Part shown: in pieces, positions 10,701-21,693 of the stretch
Numbering within the stretch: position 1 is the stretch's first letter
Layout: each line of letters starts with the position of its first letter
NCBI GenBank assembly: GCA_009886125.1
Contig: VFJK01000083.1
Location: 1-43,170, forward strand
Origin: Geobacter sp.
GTDB lineage: Bacteria > Desulfobacterota > Desulfuromonadia > Geobacterales > DSM-12255
Direction: 5' to 3'
Length of the DNA: 43,170 nucleotides
Made by a program: the position numbers and the translations under genes
The notes under the pieces: generated by a model
The model's input: only the letters and a program-made list of their open reading frames with translations
What the model was told of the DNA's origin: nothing
The model's database searches: none

Positions 10701-11985
10701 ACTGGAAGCAAGGAATGACGGTTCGGTTAAGTATATCAATATTAACAGTGTAGTGAACGCTGATGGACATCATATCGTCATGAATAGAAATGGAGAGCTT
10801 GCAATTGCGGACGAGACCGGCCGCGAGCGTGAAAGATACTCTATTGTTTATGGCGCAAAAATCAAGGTTGCGCACGGGACTATGGTGAAGACTGGCGAAG
10901 CGCTTGCCGAATGGGATCCGTTCTCTATGCCGATCCTTACAGAAGTTGCTGGCCGGGTCAAATTCGCTGACATAGTTGAATCGGTCACAATGGAGGAGCA
11001 GCTTGATGAGGTAACAGGTCTTTCACGTAAGGTGATAATCGAGTCAAAAGATGCTGATAAGCGACCAAGAGTTGCAATCAAGGACATTTCTTCTGAAGGT
11101 GGCGGCACTATTGGGCGCTACTTCCTGCCTGTCGGGGCTATCATCTCTGTAGCTGATGATGTAATCCTGAATGCGGGCGATATTATAGCCAAAATGACTC
11201 GTGAGACTACTAAGACAAAAGACATCACCGGCGGTCTTCCGCGAGTTGCCGAGCTCTTTGAGGCCCGCAAGCCTAAAGATTTTGCAGTCATCTCAGAGAT
11301 TGACGGAGTTGTTTCATTCGGCAAGGATGCAAAAGGCAAACGCAAGGTAGTGGTAAAGCCTGAAATAGGGGAAGAGAAAGAGTATCTTATCCCTAAAGGG
11401 AAACATATAAGCGTTCATGACGGTGACCATGTGCACGCCGGAGAAGCGCTTATGGACGGCTCATCCAATCCTCATGATATTCTTAGGGTTCTCGGGCAGA
11501 AAGAGCTTGCCAAGTATCTTGTGGATGAGGTCCAGGAGGTTTATCGTCTCCAGGGCGTAAAGATTAATGATAAGCATATCGAGACAATTGTCAGGCAGAT
11601 GCTGAAGAGAGTCAAAGTCAAGGACGTTGGTGATACCTCCTTGCTTATCGATGACCAGGTTGAACGATTTGTTTTTGAAGATGAAAACGAGAGAATCCTT
11701 GCCAGTGGCGGACGTCCAGCTATTGCAGAACCTCTTCTCTTAGGGATCACAAAGGCATCTTTGTCAACTGAATCATTTATTTCAGCAGCTTCTTTCCAGG
11801 AGACAACAAAGGTCTTGACACAGGCCGCAATTGAAGGTAAAGTCGACAATCTTCGCGGGTTGAAGGAAAACGTAATAATGGGGCGGCTGATCCCCGCAGG
11901 TACAGGGATATCGCGTTATCGTTCGCTAAGGGTTATAGCTGATGAGCCTGTAAGGGTTGAGCCAGTAGAATCGCCTGTTGAGTGA
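7798..11985 (+). CDS. rpoC: DNA-directed RNA polymerase subunit beta-prime
   Basis: This 1,395-residue subunit carries the magnesium-binding loop NADFDGDQ near residues 457-464, the absolute catalytic signature. The first zinc site lies near residues 70-90 ([20 protein letters not shown]), and the second uses a Cys near 833 plus the [11 protein letters not shown] cluster near 906. The trigger loop MRTFHIGG is near 951. The start is TTG at 7798, seven bases after AGGGAGGA. The gene ends the rplKAJL-rpoBC unit, and a strong terminator begins seven bases after its stop. Confidence 0.98.
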   Translation: MEDIFNFYEKPKDPLHFSSIRISISSPEKIRERSFGEVKKPETINYRTFKPERDGLFCAKIFGPTKDYECNCGKYKRMKHRGIVCEKCGVEVIPSKVRRERLGHIDLATPVAHIWFLKSLPSRIGNLLDMTLKDLEKVLYFEAYAVTNPKNTNYEIAEALTEDQYQKAMEEYSGGFEAGMGAAAIRECLKALDLDSLAETLRLEMVEASSEAKRKKTAKRLKVVEAFKASGNKPEWMILECIPVLPPELRPLVPLDGGRFATSDLNDLYRRVINRNNRLKRLMELQAPEVIIRNEKRMLQEAVDALFDNGRRGRAIAGPNKRPLKSLSDMLKGKSGRFRQNLLGKRVDYSGRSVIVVGPELRLHQCGLPKKMALELFKPFIYNKLEERGYVTTIKSAKKMVEKERPEVWDVLEEVIKEHPVLLNRAPTLHRLGIQAFEPVLIEGKAIQLHPLVCTAFNADFDGDQMAVHLPLSVESQVEARVLMMSTNNILSPAHGKPIIVPSQDMVLGTYHMTRDREFEPIIDSKTKLPIIDPVTGCVRWKRVKGSGQIFSSPEEVRIAFDAGEVDLQAPIEVRIKNFNSSDEKPERVMTTPGRVILREILPPEVPFSAINKVMSKKELSNLVDTCYRLAGNKETVILADRLKEMGFRYSTLAGISICINDMVIPEGKPAIIDRGNDEVKEIQNQYTEGLITDGERYNKVIDIWAKATEDIATEMLLNLSRESGVTDDGEIHTANSFNSIHMMADSGARGSAQQIRQLAGMRGLMAKPSGEIIETPITANFREGLTVLQYFISTHGARKGLADTALKTANSGYLTRRLVDVAQDAIITETDCGTVDGLVVSALTEGGEIIEHIGDRILGRVTLDDVLDPVTGDVLVPDNTEIDETFVKNIEDAGLEKVKIRSVLTCQSRRGICAMCYGRDLARGHLVNMGEAVGVIAAQSIGEPGTQLTMRTFHIGGTASRRAEQTSLEARNDGSVKYININSVVNADGHHIVMNRNGELAIADETGRERERYSIVYGAKIKVAHGTMVKTGEALAEWDPFSMPILTEVAGRVKFADIVESVTMEEQLDEVTGLSRKVIIESKDADKRPRVAIKDISSEGGGTIGRYFLPVGAIISVADDVILNAGDIIAKMTRETTKTKDITGGLPRVAELFEARKPKDFAVISEIDGVVSFGKDAKGKRKVVVKPEIGEEKEYLIPKGKHISVHDGDHVHAGEALMDGSSNPHDILRVLGQKELAKYLVDEVQEVYRLQGVKINDKHIETIVRQMLKRVKVKDVGDTSLLIDDQVERFVFEDENERILASGGRPAIAEPLLLGITKASLSTESFISAASFQETTKVLTQAAIEGKVDNLRGLKENVIMGRLIPAGTGISRYRSLRVIADEPVRVEPVESPVE

Positions 11986-11991
11986 GCTTTG

Positions 11992-12023
11992 ACCGGGTAG
12001 CCTAGCTGCCCGGTTTTATTTTT
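11992..12023 (+). terminator. Rho-independent terminator after rpoC
   Basis: ACCGGGTAGC at 11992-12001 pairs with GCTGCCCGGT at 12005-12014 around a three-base loop, with one G-T pair, followed by TTTATTTTT. This is a good intrinsic terminator and ends the rpoBC transcript just before the str promoter. Confidence 0.9.
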
Positions 12024-12032
12024 AAAAAAGTC

Positions 12033-12061
12033 TTGACAGTCACGTCCGGAGTTGATATTTT
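12033..12061 (+). promoter_or_regulatory. Promoter of the str operon (TTGACA, extended -10)
   Basis: A perfect -35 TTGACA (12033-12038) is followed by 17 bases and TATTTT (12056-12061). The -10 is preceded by TGA, so the extended -10 form TGn is present. It lies between the rpoC terminator and rpsL, with a leader of about 46 bases. This is the clearest sigma-70-type promoter in the ribosomal block and may drive rpsL, rpsG, fusA, tuf and genes beyond. Confidence 0.75.
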
Positions 12062-12114
12062 CGTCGCTTCGCACATAACGGCTGTTATGAAATTGCAGCA
12101 GGAGAGTTAAGTTA

Positions 12115-12486
12115 ATGCCAACAATCAATCAGCTAATCCGTCAGGGTAGAGAAAAGAAGCGGGACAAGTCCACTGCGCCTGCGTTGAAATGTTGTCCGCA
12201 GAAGAGAGGGGTATGCACAAGGGTTTACACTACAACCCCGAAGAAACCTAACTCTGCGCTCCGTAAGGTAGCAAGGGTTCGTCTTACAAACGGGATAGAA
12301 GTTACTTCCTACATCCCCGGCGTCGGTCACAACCTTCAGGAGCACTCAGTGGTTTTGATTCGAGGCGGCAGAGTAAAAGACCTTCCTGGTGTCCGTTACC
12401 ATATAGTACGCGGCACCCTTGACTCTGTAGGTGTGAAGGGGCGTCTGAAGAGCCGCTCTAAGTATGGCGCCAAGCGTCCCAAGTAA
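12115..12486 (+). CDS. rpsL: 30S ribosomal protein S12
   Basis: S12 sits at the decoding centre. The 123-residue product contains [17 protein letters not shown], the region whose lysine determines streptomycin response, and [11 protein letters not shown], the loop with the methylthiolated aspartate. Both appear wild type. It is the first gene after the str promoter, with GGAGAG before the ATG. It is followed by rpsG 25 bases on, in the universal S12-S7 order. Confidence 0.98.
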   Translation: MPTINQLIRQGREKKRDKSTAPALKCCPQKRGVCTRVYTTTPKKPNSALRKVARVRLTNGIEVTSYIPGVGHNLQEHSVVLIRGGRVKDLPGVRYHIVRGTLDSVGVKGRLKSRSKYGAKRPK

Positions 12487-12511
12487 CAGCTAACTGTGAG
12501 GATATAAAGGT

Positions 12512-12982
12512 ATGCCAAGAAGAAGAGAAGTTGCAAAGCGAATAATACTGCCTGATCCAAAGTTTGATGACCGAACTATTGCAAAACTGGTCAATATCCT
12601 GATGCTGGATGGCAAGAAAAGTACTGCTGAGCGTGCGCTGTATGATGCTCTCGACGTTGCTGCCGGCCGTCTTAATGACGAACCGGTCAAGCTTCTGAAG
12701 AAGGCGCTTGACAATATCAAGCCGATGCTTGAAGTAAAGTCTCGCCGAGTCGGCGGGTCTACCTATCAGGTGCCTATTGAAGTCAGGACCGAGCGCAGGG
12801 TCTCTCTTGCGATGCGATGGCTGGTGAAGTATGCAAACCTCCGCTCAGAGAAGACTATGACTGATAAGCTTGCCGGTGAAATTTCAGATGCATACAATAA
12901 CCGTGGGTCTGCAGTCAAGAAGCGTGAAGATACACACAAGATGGCAGAGGCAAACAGGGCATTCGCTCATTACCGCTGGTAG
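12512..12982 (+). CDS. rpsG: 30S ribosomal protein S7
   Basis: S7 nucleates the head of the small subunit and touches E-site tRNA. The product has 156 residues, the normal bacterial length, starting PRRREVAKR and containing the conserved [13 protein letters not shown] segment and the C-terminal [21 protein letters not shown]-type site precedes ATG 12512. In enterobacteria S7 is the translational repressor of the str operon; the short rpsL-rpsG gap shows no clear matching structure to me. Confidence 0.98.
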   Translation: MPRRREVAKRIILPDPKFDDRTIAKLVNILMLDGKKSTAERALYDALDVAAGRLNDEPVKLLKKALDNIKPMLEVKSRRVGGSTYQVPIEVRTERRVSLAMRWLVKYANLRSEKTMTDKLAGEISDAYNNRGSAVKKREDTHKMAEANRAFAHYRW

Positions 12983-13015
12983 GCACTGAAGATTTAAATT
13001 ATTCGGGAGTAAATT

Positions 13016-15091
13016 GTGGCGCGTCAGTTTTCGTTAGATAAAACCAGAAATATCGGCATCATGGCTCATATTGATGCCGGTAAGACAACTACTACAGAGC
13101 GTATTCTGTATTACACTGGCGTTTCGCATAAAATCGGTGAAGTCCATGATGGCACTGCTACGATGGACTGGATGGAGCAGGAGCAGGAACGTGGTATTAC
13201 TATTACATCCGCAGCAACTACCTGCACCTGGAATGACAACAGAGTTAACATTATTGATACGCCCGGCCATGTCGATTTTACGATAGAAGTTGAACGTTCG
13301 CTTCGTGTCCTGGATGGAGCTGTTGCGGTTTTCTGTTCAGTCGGCGGAGTTGAGCCCCAGTCTGAGACGGTCTGGAGACAGGCTGACAAGTACTGTGTGC
13401 CAAGAATCGCGTTTATAAACAAGATGGACCGTGTCGGTGCAGATTTTTTCAGGGGCGTTGGCATGATCCGTGATCGGCTTAAGGCTAATCCGGTTCCTAT
13501 CCAGCTGCCTGTCGGTGCGGAAGATCAATACAAGGGCGTTATCGATCTTGTTGAGATGAAAGAGATCATTTGGCACGATGAAGCACTCGGCGCAAATTTC
13601 GATATAACTGATATTGCTCCTGAACGTTATGACGAGGCGCTTGAATACCGTGAGAAGATGATTGAAGAAATTGCCAGTCATAATGATGAGCTTATGGAGA
13701 AGTATCTGGGTGGTGAAGAGATCACCAATGAAGAGATCAAGGCCGGAATCAGAACTGCAACGATTGATATAAAAATCTGCCCTGTTATTTGTGGCTCAGC
13801 ATTCAAGAACAAGGGGGTTCAGCATCTCCTTGATGCAGTAGTTGATTATCTCCCTTCGCCGCTGGATGTGCCGGCTATTAAAGGTTTGAATGCAAAGGGT
13901 GAGGATGTAGAGCGCAAGGCATCAGACACTGAGCCATTCTCGGCGCTTGCTTTTAAAATCATGACTGACCCTTTCGTCGGTCAGCTCTGTTTCTTCAGGG
14001 TTTACTCTGGCGTCCTTAACGCTGGTTCTTATGTGTATAACTCTACAAAAGACAAGAAAGAACGGATCGGTCGTATTCTTAAGATGCACGCTAACAAGCG
14101 TGAAGAGATCAAAGAGGTTTATGCCGGTGATATAGCTGCCGCCGTAGGTTTAAAATACACTACTACAGGTGATACGCTTTGCCTGGATGATAACCCGGTA
14201 ATTCTTGAATCCATAGAGTTCCCGGAGCCTGTTATTTCGATTGCGATCGAGCCGAAGACTAAGGCTGATCAGGAGAAGCTCGGAATCAGCCTTTCCAAGC
14301 TCGCAAGCGAAGATCCTTCATTCAGGGTCAAAACCGATGAAGAGACCGGCCAGACAATTATTTCAGGTATGGGTGAGCTTCACCTTGAGATTATTGTTGA
14401 CCGCCTGATGCGGGAATTCAAAGTCGAGGCAAATGTCGGCAAACCTCAGGTTGCCTACCGTGAGACGATTACCAAGAAGGTCAAGGTAGAGGGTAAATTT
14501 GTACGTCAGTCCGGTGGTCGTGGTCAGTATGGTCACGTTTGGCTTGAGGTTGAGCCTCAGGAGCCCGGCAAGGGTTATGAGTTCGTCGATGCCATCAAGG
14601 GTGGTGTTGTTCCGCGCGAGTACATTCCTGCTGTTGATAAGGGGATTCGTGAGGCAATGGACACCGGTGTTCTTGCTGGATTCCCGGCTGTAGACATCAA
14701 GGTTTCGCTTATTGATGGTTCCTACCATGAGGTTGACTCCTCGGAGATGGCTTTCAAGATCGCCGGTTCTATGGGCTTTAAAGAGGGTTGCTCCAAGGCC
14801 TCTCCAGTTCTGCTTGAGCCTATCATGTCAGTTGAGGTTGTTGTGCCTGAAGAGTATATGGGTGACGTTATCGGTGACCTTAATTCTCGACGAGGCCGTA
14901 TAATGGGTATGGAAGGGCGCTCAGGTGCACAGGTTGTTGCTGCGATGGTTCCTTTGGCCCAGATGTTCGGTTATGCTACTGATGTAAGGTCTGCAACTCA
15001 GGGCCGCGCGACATATACCATGACGTTCGATCATTACGAGCAGGTTCCCAAGTCTGTTTCAGAAGAAATTATAGCTAAAATCAAAGGCTAG
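13016..15091 (+). CDS. fusA: Elongation factor G
   Basis: EF-G drives translocation on the ribosome by GTP hydrolysis. The 691-residue protein has the P-loop AHIDAGKT at residues 17-24, then DTPGH and NKMD GTPase motifs, and the domain IV-V segment with [10 protein letters not shown] and [15 protein letters not shown]. The start is GTG at 13016, after CGGGAG. Length and motifs are those of the canonical FusA1 type. It lies 33 bases after rpsG and 28 before tuf. Confidence 0.98.
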   Translation: MARQFSLDKTRNIGIMAHIDAGKTTTTERILYYTGVSHKIGEVHDGTATMDWMEQEQERGITITSAATTCTWNDNRVNIIDTPGHVDFTIEVERSLRVLDGAVAVFCSVGGVEPQSETVWRQADKYCVPRIAFINKMDRVGADFFRGVGMIRDRLKANPVPIQLPVGAEDQYKGVIDLVEMKEIIWHDEALGANFDITDIAPERYDEALEYREKMIEEIASHNDELMEKYLGGEEITNEEIKAGIRTATIDIKICPVICGSAFKNKGVQHLLDAVVDYLPSPLDVPAIKGLNAKGEDVERKASDTEPFSALAFKIMTDPFVGQLCFFRVYSGVLNAGSYVYNSTKDKKERIGRILKMHANKREEIKEVYAGDIAAAVGLKYTTTGDTLCLDDNPVILESIEFPEPVISIAIEPKTKADQEKLGISLSKLASEDPSFRVKTDEETGQTIISGMGELHLEIIVDRLMREFKVEANVGKPQVAYRETITKKVKVEGKFVRQSGGRGQYGHVWLEVEPQEPGKGYEFVDAIKGGVVPREYIPAVDKGIREAMDTGVLAGFPAVDIKVSLIDGSYHEVDSSEMAFKIAGSMGFKEGCSKASPVLLEPIMSVEVVVPEEYMGDVIGDLNSRRGRIMGMEGRSGAQVVAAMVPLAQMFGYATDVRSATQGRATYTMTFDHYEQVPKSVSEEIIAKIKG

Positions 15092-15119
15092 ATATTTTTG
15101 CTTCAGGAGGTTTGCTAAG

Positions 15120-16310
15120 ATGGCAAAGGCAAAATTTGAAAGAAACAAACCGCATTTAAACATAGGGACAATAGGTCACGTCGACCACGGCAAGACCACG
15201 CTGACGGCAGCGATCACCAAAGTTCTTGCCGGCAAGGGTCAGGCTGAGTACAAATCATTCGACCAGATCGACAATGCCCCTGAAGAGCGCGAGCGCGGTA
15301 TCACCATCGCCACCGCCCACGTAGAATATGAAACAGACAACCGTCATTATGCCCATGTTGACTGTCCGGGTCATGCTGACTACGTAAAGAACATGATCAC
15401 CGGCGCAGCCCAGATGGACGGAGCAATCCTCGTCGTCTCCGCAGCAGACGGCCCGATGCCCCAGACACGCGAGCATATCCTGCTTGCCCGTCAGGTAGGC
15501 GTACCTTACATAGTAGTATTTCTCAACAAAGCCGACATGGTAGACGACGAAGAATTGATCGAACTTGTCGAACTTGAAATACGTGAACTGCTTTCCAGCT
15601 ATGACTTCCCTGGGGACGACATCCCGATCATCAAAGGCTCCGCATTGAAAGCCCTCGAAGGCGAAAAGAGCGAACTTGGTGAAGACTCAGTAACCCGCCT
15701 CATGGCAGCAGTCGACGCATACTTCCCGCAGCCTGAGCGTGCAATCGACAAACCGTTCCTCATGCCCGTCGAAGACGTATTCTCCATCTCCGGCCGCGGC
15801 ACAGTAGCCACCGGACGAGTAGAGCGCGGGATCGTCAAAGTAGGCGAAGAAGTAGAGGTAGTAGGGATCAAGGCAACAGCCAAAACAACCGTAACCGGCG
15901 TAGAAATGTTCCGCAAGCTTCTTGACGAAGGTCGTGCAGGCGACAACATCGGCGCCCTGCTTCGTGGTGTAAAGCGTGAAGACATCGAGCGTGGACAGGT
16001 ACTGGCCAAGCCCGGCAGCATCAAACCTCACATGAAGTTCAAAGCAGAAGCCTACATCCTCACAAAAGAAGAAGGTGGCCGTCACACTCCATTCTTCAAC
16101 GGGTACCGTCCTCAGTTCTACTTCAGGACAACCGACGTAACCGGTGTAGCAGAACTTCCAGCCGGGATAGAAATGGTAATGCCAGGAGACAACGTAGCAA
16201 TGACTGTCAACCTGATCACCCCGATAGCAATGGACGAAGGCCTGCGTTTTGCAATCCGTGAAGGCGGCCGGACAGTCGGCGCTGGCGTTGTTAGCGCAAT
16301 TATTGAATAA
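15120..16310 (+). CDS. tuf: Elongation factor Tu (complete copy)
   Basis: This 396-residue GTPase delivers aminoacyl-tRNA. GHVDHGKT (about residues 19-26), DCPGHADY and [11 protein letters not shown] are the G1, G3 and G4 motifs. A strong CAGGAGG site precedes the ATG. Its last 59 bases before the final stop base equal the tuf end at the start of the window, so two copies are kept nearly identical, probably by gene conversion. Its codons look more C- and A-ended (many GTA, GAC, CTC) than those of neighbouring fusA and rpsJ, an easily seen change of style at both gene borders. Confidence 0.98.
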   Translation: MAKAKFERNKPHLNIGTIGHVDHGKTTLTAAITKVLAGKGQAEYKSFDQIDNAPEERERGITIATAHVEYETDNRHYAHVDCPGHADYVKNMITGAAQMDGAILVVSAADGPMPQTREHILLARQVGVPYIVVFLNKADMVDDEELIELVELEIRELLSSYDFPGDDIPIIKGSALKALEGEKSELGEDSVTRLMAAVDAYFPQPERAIDKPFLMPVEDVFSISGRGTVATGRVERGIVKVGEEVEVVGIKATAKTTVTGVEMFRKLLDEGRAGDNIGALLRGVKREDIERGQVLAKPGSIKPHMKFKAEAYILTKEEGGRHTPFFNGYRPQFYFRTTDVTGVAELPAGIEMVMPGDNVAMTVNLITPIAMDEGLRFAIREGGRTVGAGVVSAIIE

Positions 16311-16333
16311 CTGATCTAGTAAAGAGGAAGTCA

Positions 16334-16642
16334 ATGCAAGCACAGAAGATAAGAATCAGACTTAAAGCCTATGATCACAGGCTTCTTGATCAATCTGTAA
16401 CAGAGATAGTCGATACCGCAAAGAGGACCGGTGCACGAATAGCTGGACCAGTTCCTCTGCCAACGGTAATCAACAAGTACTGCGTACTTCGCGGGCCTCA
16501 TGTTGACAAGAAATCTCGTGAACAGTTTGAAATCCGCACTCATAAGAGATTGATCGATATTCTCGATCCTACGCAGCAGACAGTAGATTCTCTTATGAAA
16601 CTCGATCTCTCAGCTGGCGTTGATGTTGAGATTAAACTCTGA
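16334..16642 (+). CDS. rpsJ: 30S ribosomal protein S10 (NusE)
   Basis: S10 is a head protein of the small subunit and also the NusE antitermination partner of NusG. The product has 102 residues and opens [15 protein letters not shown], with [29 protein letters not shown] behind it; both are strongly conserved. AGAGGAAG precedes the ATG. It lies only 23 bases after tuf, so the S10 cluster is continuous with the str operon here. No promoter or S10 leader structure is evident in the gap. Confidence 0.98.
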   Translation: MQAQKIRIRLKAYDHRLLDQSVTEIVDTAKRTGARIAGPVPLPTVINKYCVLRGPHVDKKSREQFEIRTHKRLIDILDPTQQTVDSLMKLDLSAGVDVEIKL

Positions 16643-16674
16643 CACCAGACTAAATAGAATAGGATTTATCAACC

Positions 16675-17310
16675 ATGAAGAAGGGACTCATAGGCAGAAA
16701 AATAGGGATGACACAGATATTCGCCGATGACGGGCGACGAATCCCTGTGACTGTTGTTGAAGCTGGACCTTGTGTGGTTCTTCAGAAGAAGAGCCTGGAT
16801 AAGGATGGTTATACGGCTCTCCAGCTTGGTTTTTCTCAGAAGGATGCATCAAGGGTAATTAAGCCGGCAATCGGTCATTCAAGAGCTGCTGGGAAGGGTG
16901 TATTCAGTCACCTCAAAGAGTTCAGGCTTGATGATTCAGATAGCTACGCGGTAGGTGATCTTATCACGGCGAATGTTTTCGAAGCTGGCGATATTATTGA
17001 TGTGACCGGTGTGAGTATCGGCAAGGGTTTTCAGGGCGTAATAAAACGCTGGGGATTCAAGGGTGGTCGTGCAAGTCATGGATCTAATTTCCATAGAGCG
17101 CCTGGTTCGATCGGCTGCTCAGCTACTCCTTCAAGAGTTTTTAAAAATAAAAAGATGCCGGGGCAGCTTGGTGACGAAAAAGTTACTATCCAGAAGCTGA
17201 CTGTAGTCCGCGTAGATGCTGCTGATAATCTCATCCTGATTAAGGGTGCGATTCCTGGAGCGAGAAATGCGATAGTTGTCCTAAAAGACAGCGTCAAGGT
17301 CAATGGATAA
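16675..17310 (+). CDS. rplC: 50S ribosomal protein L3
   Basis: L3 is an early assembly protein near the peptidyl transferase centre. The 211-residue product opens [19 protein letters not shown] and contains [21 protein letters not shown], including the glutamine/asparagine-rich loop that reaches the active site. The length is normal. It lies 32 bases after rpsJ with only a weak GGAT-like ribosome site, and 24 bases before rplD. Confidence 0.97.
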   Translation: MKKGLIGRKIGMTQIFADDGRRIPVTVVEAGPCVVLQKKSLDKDGYTALQLGFSQKDASRVIKPAIGHSRAAGKGVFSHLKEFRLDDSDSYAVGDLITANVFEAGDIIDVTGVSIGKGFQGVIKRWGFKGGRASHGSNFHRAPGSIGCSATPSRVFKNKKMPGQLGDEKVTIQKLTVVRVDAADNLILIKGAIPGARNAIVVLKDSVKVNG

Positions 17311-17334
17311 GATACTCCCTTATTGGAGAAGAAG

Positions 17335-17958
17335 ATGGCAACAATAGACGTATTCGATCTAAACAAAGCAAAAGTTGATGAAATGAACCTCAGCGATGAG
17401 GTTTTTAATACTGATGTTCGTGAATATCTTATTCATGAAGCGGTTAAAATTCAGCTTGCAAACAGAAGAGCCGGAACTGCTTCGGTAAAGAACAGGTCGG
17501 CAGTTTCGGGCGGCGGCAGAAAGCCATTCAAGCAGAAGGGGACAGGCGGAGCTCGTCAAGGCTGCATCAGAGCACCTCATTATCCTGGAGGTGGTGTGGC
17601 TTTTGGCCCTCAGCCTAAAGTCTACAACCTCTCCATGAATAAAAAAGCCAGAAGGGCTGCCATAAAATCGGCTCTGTCGCTTTTCTATAAGGGTAATAAG
17701 CTTACAGTTGTAAATGAATTCAATCTTGATTCAATATCAACAAAATCTTTTGTAAATGTGCTTAATAGATTTGAAGTTTCGAAAACGCTGTTGGTTATCG
17801 ATTCTGAAAACCGCAACCTTGTCCTTTCCGCTCGCAATATAAAGAACGTCAAGGTTTTATATGCTGATTCCCTGAACCTCTTCGACATGCTGAAATATCA
17901 AAATGTCATGTTCACACAGGAAGCAGTAAGAAAAGTTGAAGGAGCTCTTACTGTATGA
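17335..17958 (+). CDS. rplD: 50S ribosomal protein L4
   Basis: L4 lines the peptide exit tunnel and, in enterobacteria, also represses the S10 operon. I use ATG 17335 ([17 protein letters not shown]) with TTGGAGAAG in front, rather than a TTG four codons earlier that forms part of that ribosome site. This gives 207 residues. The tunnel loop with [18 protein letters not shown] is present. Its TGA stop overlaps the rplW ATG in ATGA, so the two are translationally coupled. Confidence 0.96.
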   Translation: MATIDVFDLNKAKVDEMNLSDEVFNTDVREYLIHEAVKIQLANRRAGTASVKNRSAVSGGGRKPFKQKGTGGARQGCIRAPHYPGGGVAFGPQPKVYNLSMNKKARRAAIKSALSLFYKGNKLTVVNEFNLDSISTKSFVNVLNRFEVSKTLLVIDSENRNLVLSARNIKNVKVLYADSLNLFDMLKYQNVMFTQEAVRKVEGALTV

Positions 17959-18239
17959 ATATCTATAATGTAATAAAGAAGCCTTTGATTACCGAAAAAA
18001 CAACTACTGAGAAAGATGCAAAGAATGTTGTCGCTGTTGTTGTCCACAGTGATGCAAATAAAATTCAGATCAAGCAGGCTGCAGAAATTCTTTTCAAGGT
18101 AGATGTGAAGGCAGTACGTACTGCAAATATGGCCGGAAAGGTTAAACGATCCGGCAAGAATATAGGCAAACGATCAAATTGGAAAAAGGCTTACATATCT
18201 TTGAATGTCGGCAGTAACATCGATTTCTTTGAGCTGTAA
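17955..18239 (+). CDS. rplW: 50S ribosomal protein L23
   Basis: L23 sits at the tunnel exit and docks trigger factor and the signal recognition particle. The 94-residue product opens [17 protein letters not shown], the standard L23 start, and keeps the [17 protein letters not shown] core. It overlaps rplD by four bases (ATGA). The length is normal for bacteria. It is followed by rplB after 24 bases. Confidence 0.97.
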   Translation: MNIYNVIKKPLITEKTTTEKDAKNVVAVVVHSDANKIQIKQAAEILFKVDVKAVRTANMAGKVKRSGKNIGKRSNWKKAYISLNVGSNIDFFEL

Positions 18240-18263
18240 AACAATTTCCCGGAGCAATCAGTC

Positions 18264-19088
18264 ATGGCAATAAAATCATACAAACCAACTTCAGCCGGCC
18301 GTAGACATCAGACCTGCTCGACATTCGATGAGATAACGACTTCTACTCCAGAGAAGTCTTTGGTGGTATCTCTGGGCAAGTCGGGAGGCCGTAACAATTT
18401 CGGTCGGATCACGTCGCGCCATATCGGTGGTGGACACAAGCAGAAGTACAGAATTATCGACTTCCGCAGAGATAAGATCGATATTCCTGGAAAAGTTGCA
18501 ACAATTGAGTACGACCCGTATCGTTCTGCAAGGATTGCATTGATTAATTATGCAGACGGTGAGAAGAGATACATACTTGCACCATCTGAGCTCACCGTAG
18601 GAAATACAATAATGGCCGGGGCGACTGCTGATATCAAGCCCGGAAATACGCTTCCATTAAAGCTTATTCCTCTTGGTACGATTATACATAATATTGAAAT
18701 GAAGATTGGTAAGGGTGCACAGCTTGTCAGAAGCGCAGGTACATTCGCACAGCTTATGGCGAAGGACGGCAAGTATGTACAGGTAAAGCTTCCTTCAGGT
18801 GAAGTAAGAATGATTCTGCAGGATTGTACCGCTACAATCGGCCAGGTTGGGAATCTTGATCACGAGAAAATCTCTATCGGTAAGGCCGGTCGTTCAAGAT
18901 GGCTTGGTCGGAGACCAAAAGTACGTGGTGTTGCAATGAACCCTGTAGACCATCCGCATGGTGGTGGTGAAGGGCGCACTTCTGGTGGACGTCATCCTGT
19001 CACTCCATGGGGTATCCCGACTAAAGGTTATAAGACACGTAAGAATAAAACATCTACGCGTTTCATAGTTAAGCCTAGAACAAAATAA
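18264..19088 (+). CDS. rplB: 50S ribosomal protein L2
   Basis: L2 is required for subunit joining and peptidyl transfer. The 274 residues start [16 protein letters not shown], contain [19 protein letters not shown], and near the end keep [29 protein letters not shown], which includes the histidine linked to catalytic activity. The length is normal. A CGGAGCAA-type site precedes the ATG. The order L3-L4-L23-L2-S19 is the usual S10 order. Confidence 0.98.
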   Translation: MAIKSYKPTSAGRRHQTCSTFDEITTSTPEKSLVVSLGKSGGRNNFGRITSRHIGGGHKQKYRIIDFRRDKIDIPGKVATIEYDPYRSARIALINYADGEKRYILAPSELTVGNTIMAGATADIKPGNTLPLKLIPLGTIIHNIEMKIGKGAQLVRSAGTFAQLMAKDGKYVQVKLPSGEVRMILQDCTATIGQVGNLDHEKISIGKAGRSRWLGRRPKVRGVAMNPVDHPHGGGEGRTSGGRHPVTPWGIPTKGYKTRKNKTSTRFIVKPRTK

Positions 19089-19108
19089 GATTATAAGAGG
19101 ATTATGTA

Positions 19109-19390
19109 ATGGCAAGATCAGTTAAGAAAGGTCCTTTTGTTGACGGCCATCTTTCAAAAAAGGTTTCTGACCAGTCTGCTGGGGCTAAAGGTCTGATCAA
19201 GACCTGGTCACGTAGATCAACAATAACGCCTGATTTTATCGGTCTCTCCTTTGCAGTACATAATGGGAAAAAATTCATTCCTGTTTTTGTTACCGAGAAT
19301 ATGGTAGGCCACAAGCTTGGCGAGTTCTCACCGACGCGAACATTCCATGGCCACGCTGCTGATAAGAAAAGCAAGCTCAAGAAGAAGTAA
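19109..19390 (+). CDS. rpsS: 30S ribosomal protein S19
   Basis: S19 is a head protein that contacts S13 and the P-site tRNA region. The 93-residue product reads [18 protein letters not shown] at the start and contains [24 protein letters not shown], then [12 protein letters not shown]; all are hallmark stretches. AGAGGA lies before the ATG. It sits 20 bases after rplB and 18 before rplV. Confidence 0.98.
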   Translation: MARSVKKGPFVDGHLSKKVSDQSAGAKGLIKTWSRRSTITPDFIGLSFAVHNGKKFIPVFVTENMVGHKLGEFSPTRTFHGHAADKKSKLKKK

Positions 19391-19408
19391 GGATAAAGGA
19401 GCAGATAA

Positions 19409-19744
19409 ATGGAAGCTCAAGCAAGTTTGCGGTCTGTGCGCCTTTCACCGCGCAAGACACGCCTGATAGTTGATATGGTTCGTGGGCTCAATATCCAGAG
19501 TGCGCTGAATATCTTGAAATTTTCTCCAAGACCATCCGCGCGAGTCGTGGCAACACTTCTTAAGTCAGCTGTTGCAAATGCTGAACAGAAGGGCCTTTCA
19601 GATGTTGATCGTCTTTATGTAAAGACAATTTTCGTTGATGGTGGAGCAGTCCTCAAGCGCTTTCTTCCGAGGGCACAGGGCAGGGCAAGTAAGATCAGGA
19701 AGCCGACCAGTCACATAACTGTTGTGCTTGCTGATAAACGATAA
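19409..19744 (+). CDS. rplV: 50S ribosomal protein L22
   Basis: L22 forms part of the exit-tunnel constriction with L4. The 111-residue product begins MEAQASLRSVRLSPRKTRL and has the tunnel hairpin near RFLPRAQGRASKIRKPTSH. AAGGAG precedes the ATG. Length and motif order are normal. It is followed by rpsC after 27 bases. Confidence 0.97.
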   Translation: MEAQASLRSVRLSPRKTRLIVDMVRGLNIQSALNILKFSPRPSARVVATLLKSAVANAEQKGLSDVDRLYVKTIFVDGGAVLKRFLPRAQGRASKIRKPTSHITVVLADKR

Positions 19745-19771
19745 TTATTAAACACTAGCTGGAGGTGCAGT

Positions 19772-20404
19772 TTGGGTCAGAAAGTAAATCCGATCAGTTT
19801 CAGGCTCGGAGTAATTAAAACCTGGGATTCTAAGTGGTATGCAAAGGCAGGATATGCGGCCCTCCTCCATGAAGATCTAAAGCTCCGTGAATTCCTCAAG
19901 AAACGTCTCCACCATTCAGGTGTTTCAAAAATTGAGATTGAGCGTGCCGCCAACAAGGCTAAGATCAATATCTTCACAGCAAGACCTGGCCTTATCATCG
20001 GCAAAAAGGGTTCCGAAGTTGAAACTCTTAAAAAAGATCTTGCCAAGCTTACTGATAAAGAGATTTTTCTCAATATTCAGGAAGTAAGGAAACCGGAACT
20101 GGATGCTCAGCTAGTTGCTGAGAGTGTTGCTCTTCAGCTTGAAAGAAGGATAGCATTCAGAAGAGCAATGAAAAAAAGTGTAACATCTGCTCTCAAGTTC
20201 GGAGCCAAGGGAATCAGGATCACCTGCTCAGGCCGACTCGGTGGAGCAGAAATGTCAAGAACTGAGTGGTATCGTGAGGGAAGGGTACCTCTTCATACTC
20301 TTAGAGCAGATATTGATTACGGCTTTGCTGAAGCTAAGACAACATATGGGATTATTGGAGTAAAAGTTTTAATATTCAAAGGTGAAGTCCTCCCAGGGCA
20401 ATAG
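19772..20404 (+). CDS. rpsC: 30S ribosomal protein S3
   Basis: S3 lies at the mRNA entry tunnel and has a KH RNA-binding domain. The 210-residue product starts at TTG 19772 ([20 protein letters not shown]), with GGAGG seven bases before; a GTG in between is out of frame. The KH signature [14 protein letters not shown] lies near residues 71-84, and the C-terminal domain includes [31 protein letters not shown]. Length and motifs are normal. Confidence 0.97.
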   Translation: MGQKVNPISFRLGVIKTWDSKWYAKAGYAALLHEDLKLREFLKKRLHHSGVSKIEIERAANKAKINIFTARPGLIIGKKGSEVETLKKDLAKLTDKEIFLNIQEVRKPELDAQLVAESVALQLERRIAFRRAMKKSVTSALKFGAKGIRITCSGRLGGAEMSRTEWYREGRVPLHTLRADIDYGFAEAKTTYGIIGVKVLIFKGEVLPGQ

Positions 20405-20422
20405 ATACAGGAGTTTTACAAT

Positions 20423-20845
20423 ATGTTGATGCCTAAAAGAGTAAAACATAGAAAGCAGATGAAAGGCCGTATGTCAGGCACACCAGAGCGCGGTGTATCG
20501 CTCTCTTTCGGCCAGTTCGGACTTCAGGCCACTGAGTGTGTTTGGTTGGATTCGCGTCAGATCGAAGCTGCTCGTATCGCTATGACAAGATACATTAAAA
20601 GAGGCGGAAAGATCTGGATTCGTGTTTTCCCGGATAAACCTCTAACTTCGAAGCCGGCTGAGACCAGGATGGGTAAAGGTAAGGGTTCTCCTGATTCTTG
20701 GGTATGTGTTGTGAAACCGGGACGCATGCTTTACGAAATGGAAGGCGTTACTGAAGAGATAGCAAGAGAGGCTTTCAGGCTTGCTGCTCACAAACTCCCG
20801 ATGGGTACTAAATTTGTTATGAGGACGGAAACAGATGAAGGTTAG
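20423..20845 (+). CDS. rplP: 50S ribosomal protein L16
   Basis: L16 helps place aminoacyl-tRNA in the A site. The 140-residue product begins [17 protein letters not shown] and contains [31 protein letters not shown] and the C-terminal KLPMGTKFV. The first ATG at 20423 matches the usual ML-PKRVK start and is better spaced from AGGAG than the second ATG at 20429. Its 3' end overlaps rpmC by 11 bases. Confidence 0.97.
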   Translation: MLMPKRVKHRKQMKGRMSGTPERGVSLSFGQFGLQATECVWLDSRQIEAARIAMTRYIKRGGKIWIRVFPDKPLTSKPAETRMGKGKGSPDSWVCVVKPGRMLYEMEGVTEEIAREAFRLAAHKLPMGTKFVMRTETDEG

Positions 20846-21023
20846 TGAACTCCATAAATTAAATGCTGAAGAGTTAAAGGCTAAAGGGTTAGAGCTTGAA
20901 CAGGAGCTTTTTAATATCAGGTTTCAGCTCCATACAGGAAGATTAGAGAACAGTTCCAGAATTAGTGCTATCAGGAAACAGATTGCACAGGTGAATACAA
21001 TTATTACAGAGAAGCTGGTTTAG
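20835..21023 (+). CDS. rpmC: 50S ribosomal protein L29
   Basis: L29 is a small protein beside L23 at the tunnel exit. The 62-residue product [24 protein letters not shown] is two helices, with the conserved [19 protein letters not shown] in the turn. It begins inside the end of rplP (11-base overlap) with GAGGACG as its likely ribosome site, so translation is probably coupled. The length is normal. Confidence 0.96.
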   Translation: MKVSELHKLNAEELKAKGLELEQELFNIRFQLHTGRLENSSRISAIRKQIAQVNTIITEKLV

Positions 21024-21034
21024 AGGGGTTATTG

Positions 21035-21280
21035 ATGCGCGAGCGTGGACATAGAAAAATTCAGACCGGTGTTGTTGTCAGCGACAAAATGGACAAGACT
21101 GTAGTAGTTAAGGTTGATCGCATCATCAAGCACCCTGTTTACAACAAGTACATAAAGCGTTCAGCAAAATATAAGGCTCACGATGAAGAGAACCGGTGCA
21201 AGACAGGGGATCGTGTTCAGATAACAGCTTCTCGTCCGCTCAGTAAAGACAAGTGCTGGAAGGTCAGCCAGATCATTTAG
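21035..21280 (+). CDS. rpsQ: 30S ribosomal protein S17
   Basis: S17 is a primary 16S rRNA-binding protein of the body of the small subunit. I choose ATG 21035 ([22 protein letters not shown]), since GAGGGG at 21023-21028 is spaced correctly; the TTG one codon earlier is less likely. The 81-residue product has the OB-fold core [17 protein letters not shown] and ends with [18 protein letters not shown]. Everything is typical. Confidence 0.96.
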   Translation: MRERGHRKIQTGVVVSDKMDKTVVVKVDRIIKHPVYNKYIKRSAKYKAHDEENRCKTGDRVQITASRPLSKDKCWKVSQII

Positions 21281-21306
21281 TCTAGTCAATTAAGTAGGAG
21301 TTTCCG

Positions 21307-21675
21307 ATGATTCAGATGCAGACCCTGCTCGATGTAGCAGACAATTCAGGAGCAAAGCGGCTCTTCTGTATAAAGGTGCTTGGTGGTTCAAAGCGCAAAT
21401 ATGCAAGCATTGGGGATATAATTGTCGCTTCAGTAAAAGAGGCACTTCCAAACTCCAAAGTTAAGAAAGGCGACGTTGTTAAAGCAGTCATAGTAAGAAC
21501 TGCCAAGGAGATTGGCAGGCTTGATGGTTCCTATATACGTTTTGACGGCAATTCAGCTGTTGTAATTAATAATCAGCAGGAGCCTGTAGGAACGCGTATC
21601 TTTGGCCCTGTAGCGCGCGAGTTGAGAGCAAAGAAATTTATGAAAATTATATCTTTGGCTCCTGAAGTACTTTAA
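21307..21675 (+). CDS. rplN: 50S ribosomal protein L14
   Basis: L14 lies at the subunit interface and binds the silencing factor RsfS in many bacteria. The 122-residue product opens [19 protein letters not shown] and includes [19 protein letters not shown] and [13 protein letters not shown], as expected. TAGGAG precedes the ATG. The L14-L24-L5-S14 order that begins here is that of the spc operon. Confidence 0.98.
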   Translation: MIQMQTLLDVADNSGAKRLFCIKVLGGSKRKYASIGDIIVASVKEALPNSKVKKGDVVKAVIVRTAKEIGRLDGSYIRFDGNSAVVINNQQEPVGTRIFGPVARELRAKKFMKIISLAPEVL

Positions 21676-21693
21676 TTACTCCAAGGAATGAAT

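Noticed and set aside
15687-16343. Minus-strand frame of 218 codons over tuf
   Set aside because: Antisense shadow of tuf, rich in Cys and Tyr, without any recognisable domain or ribosome site.
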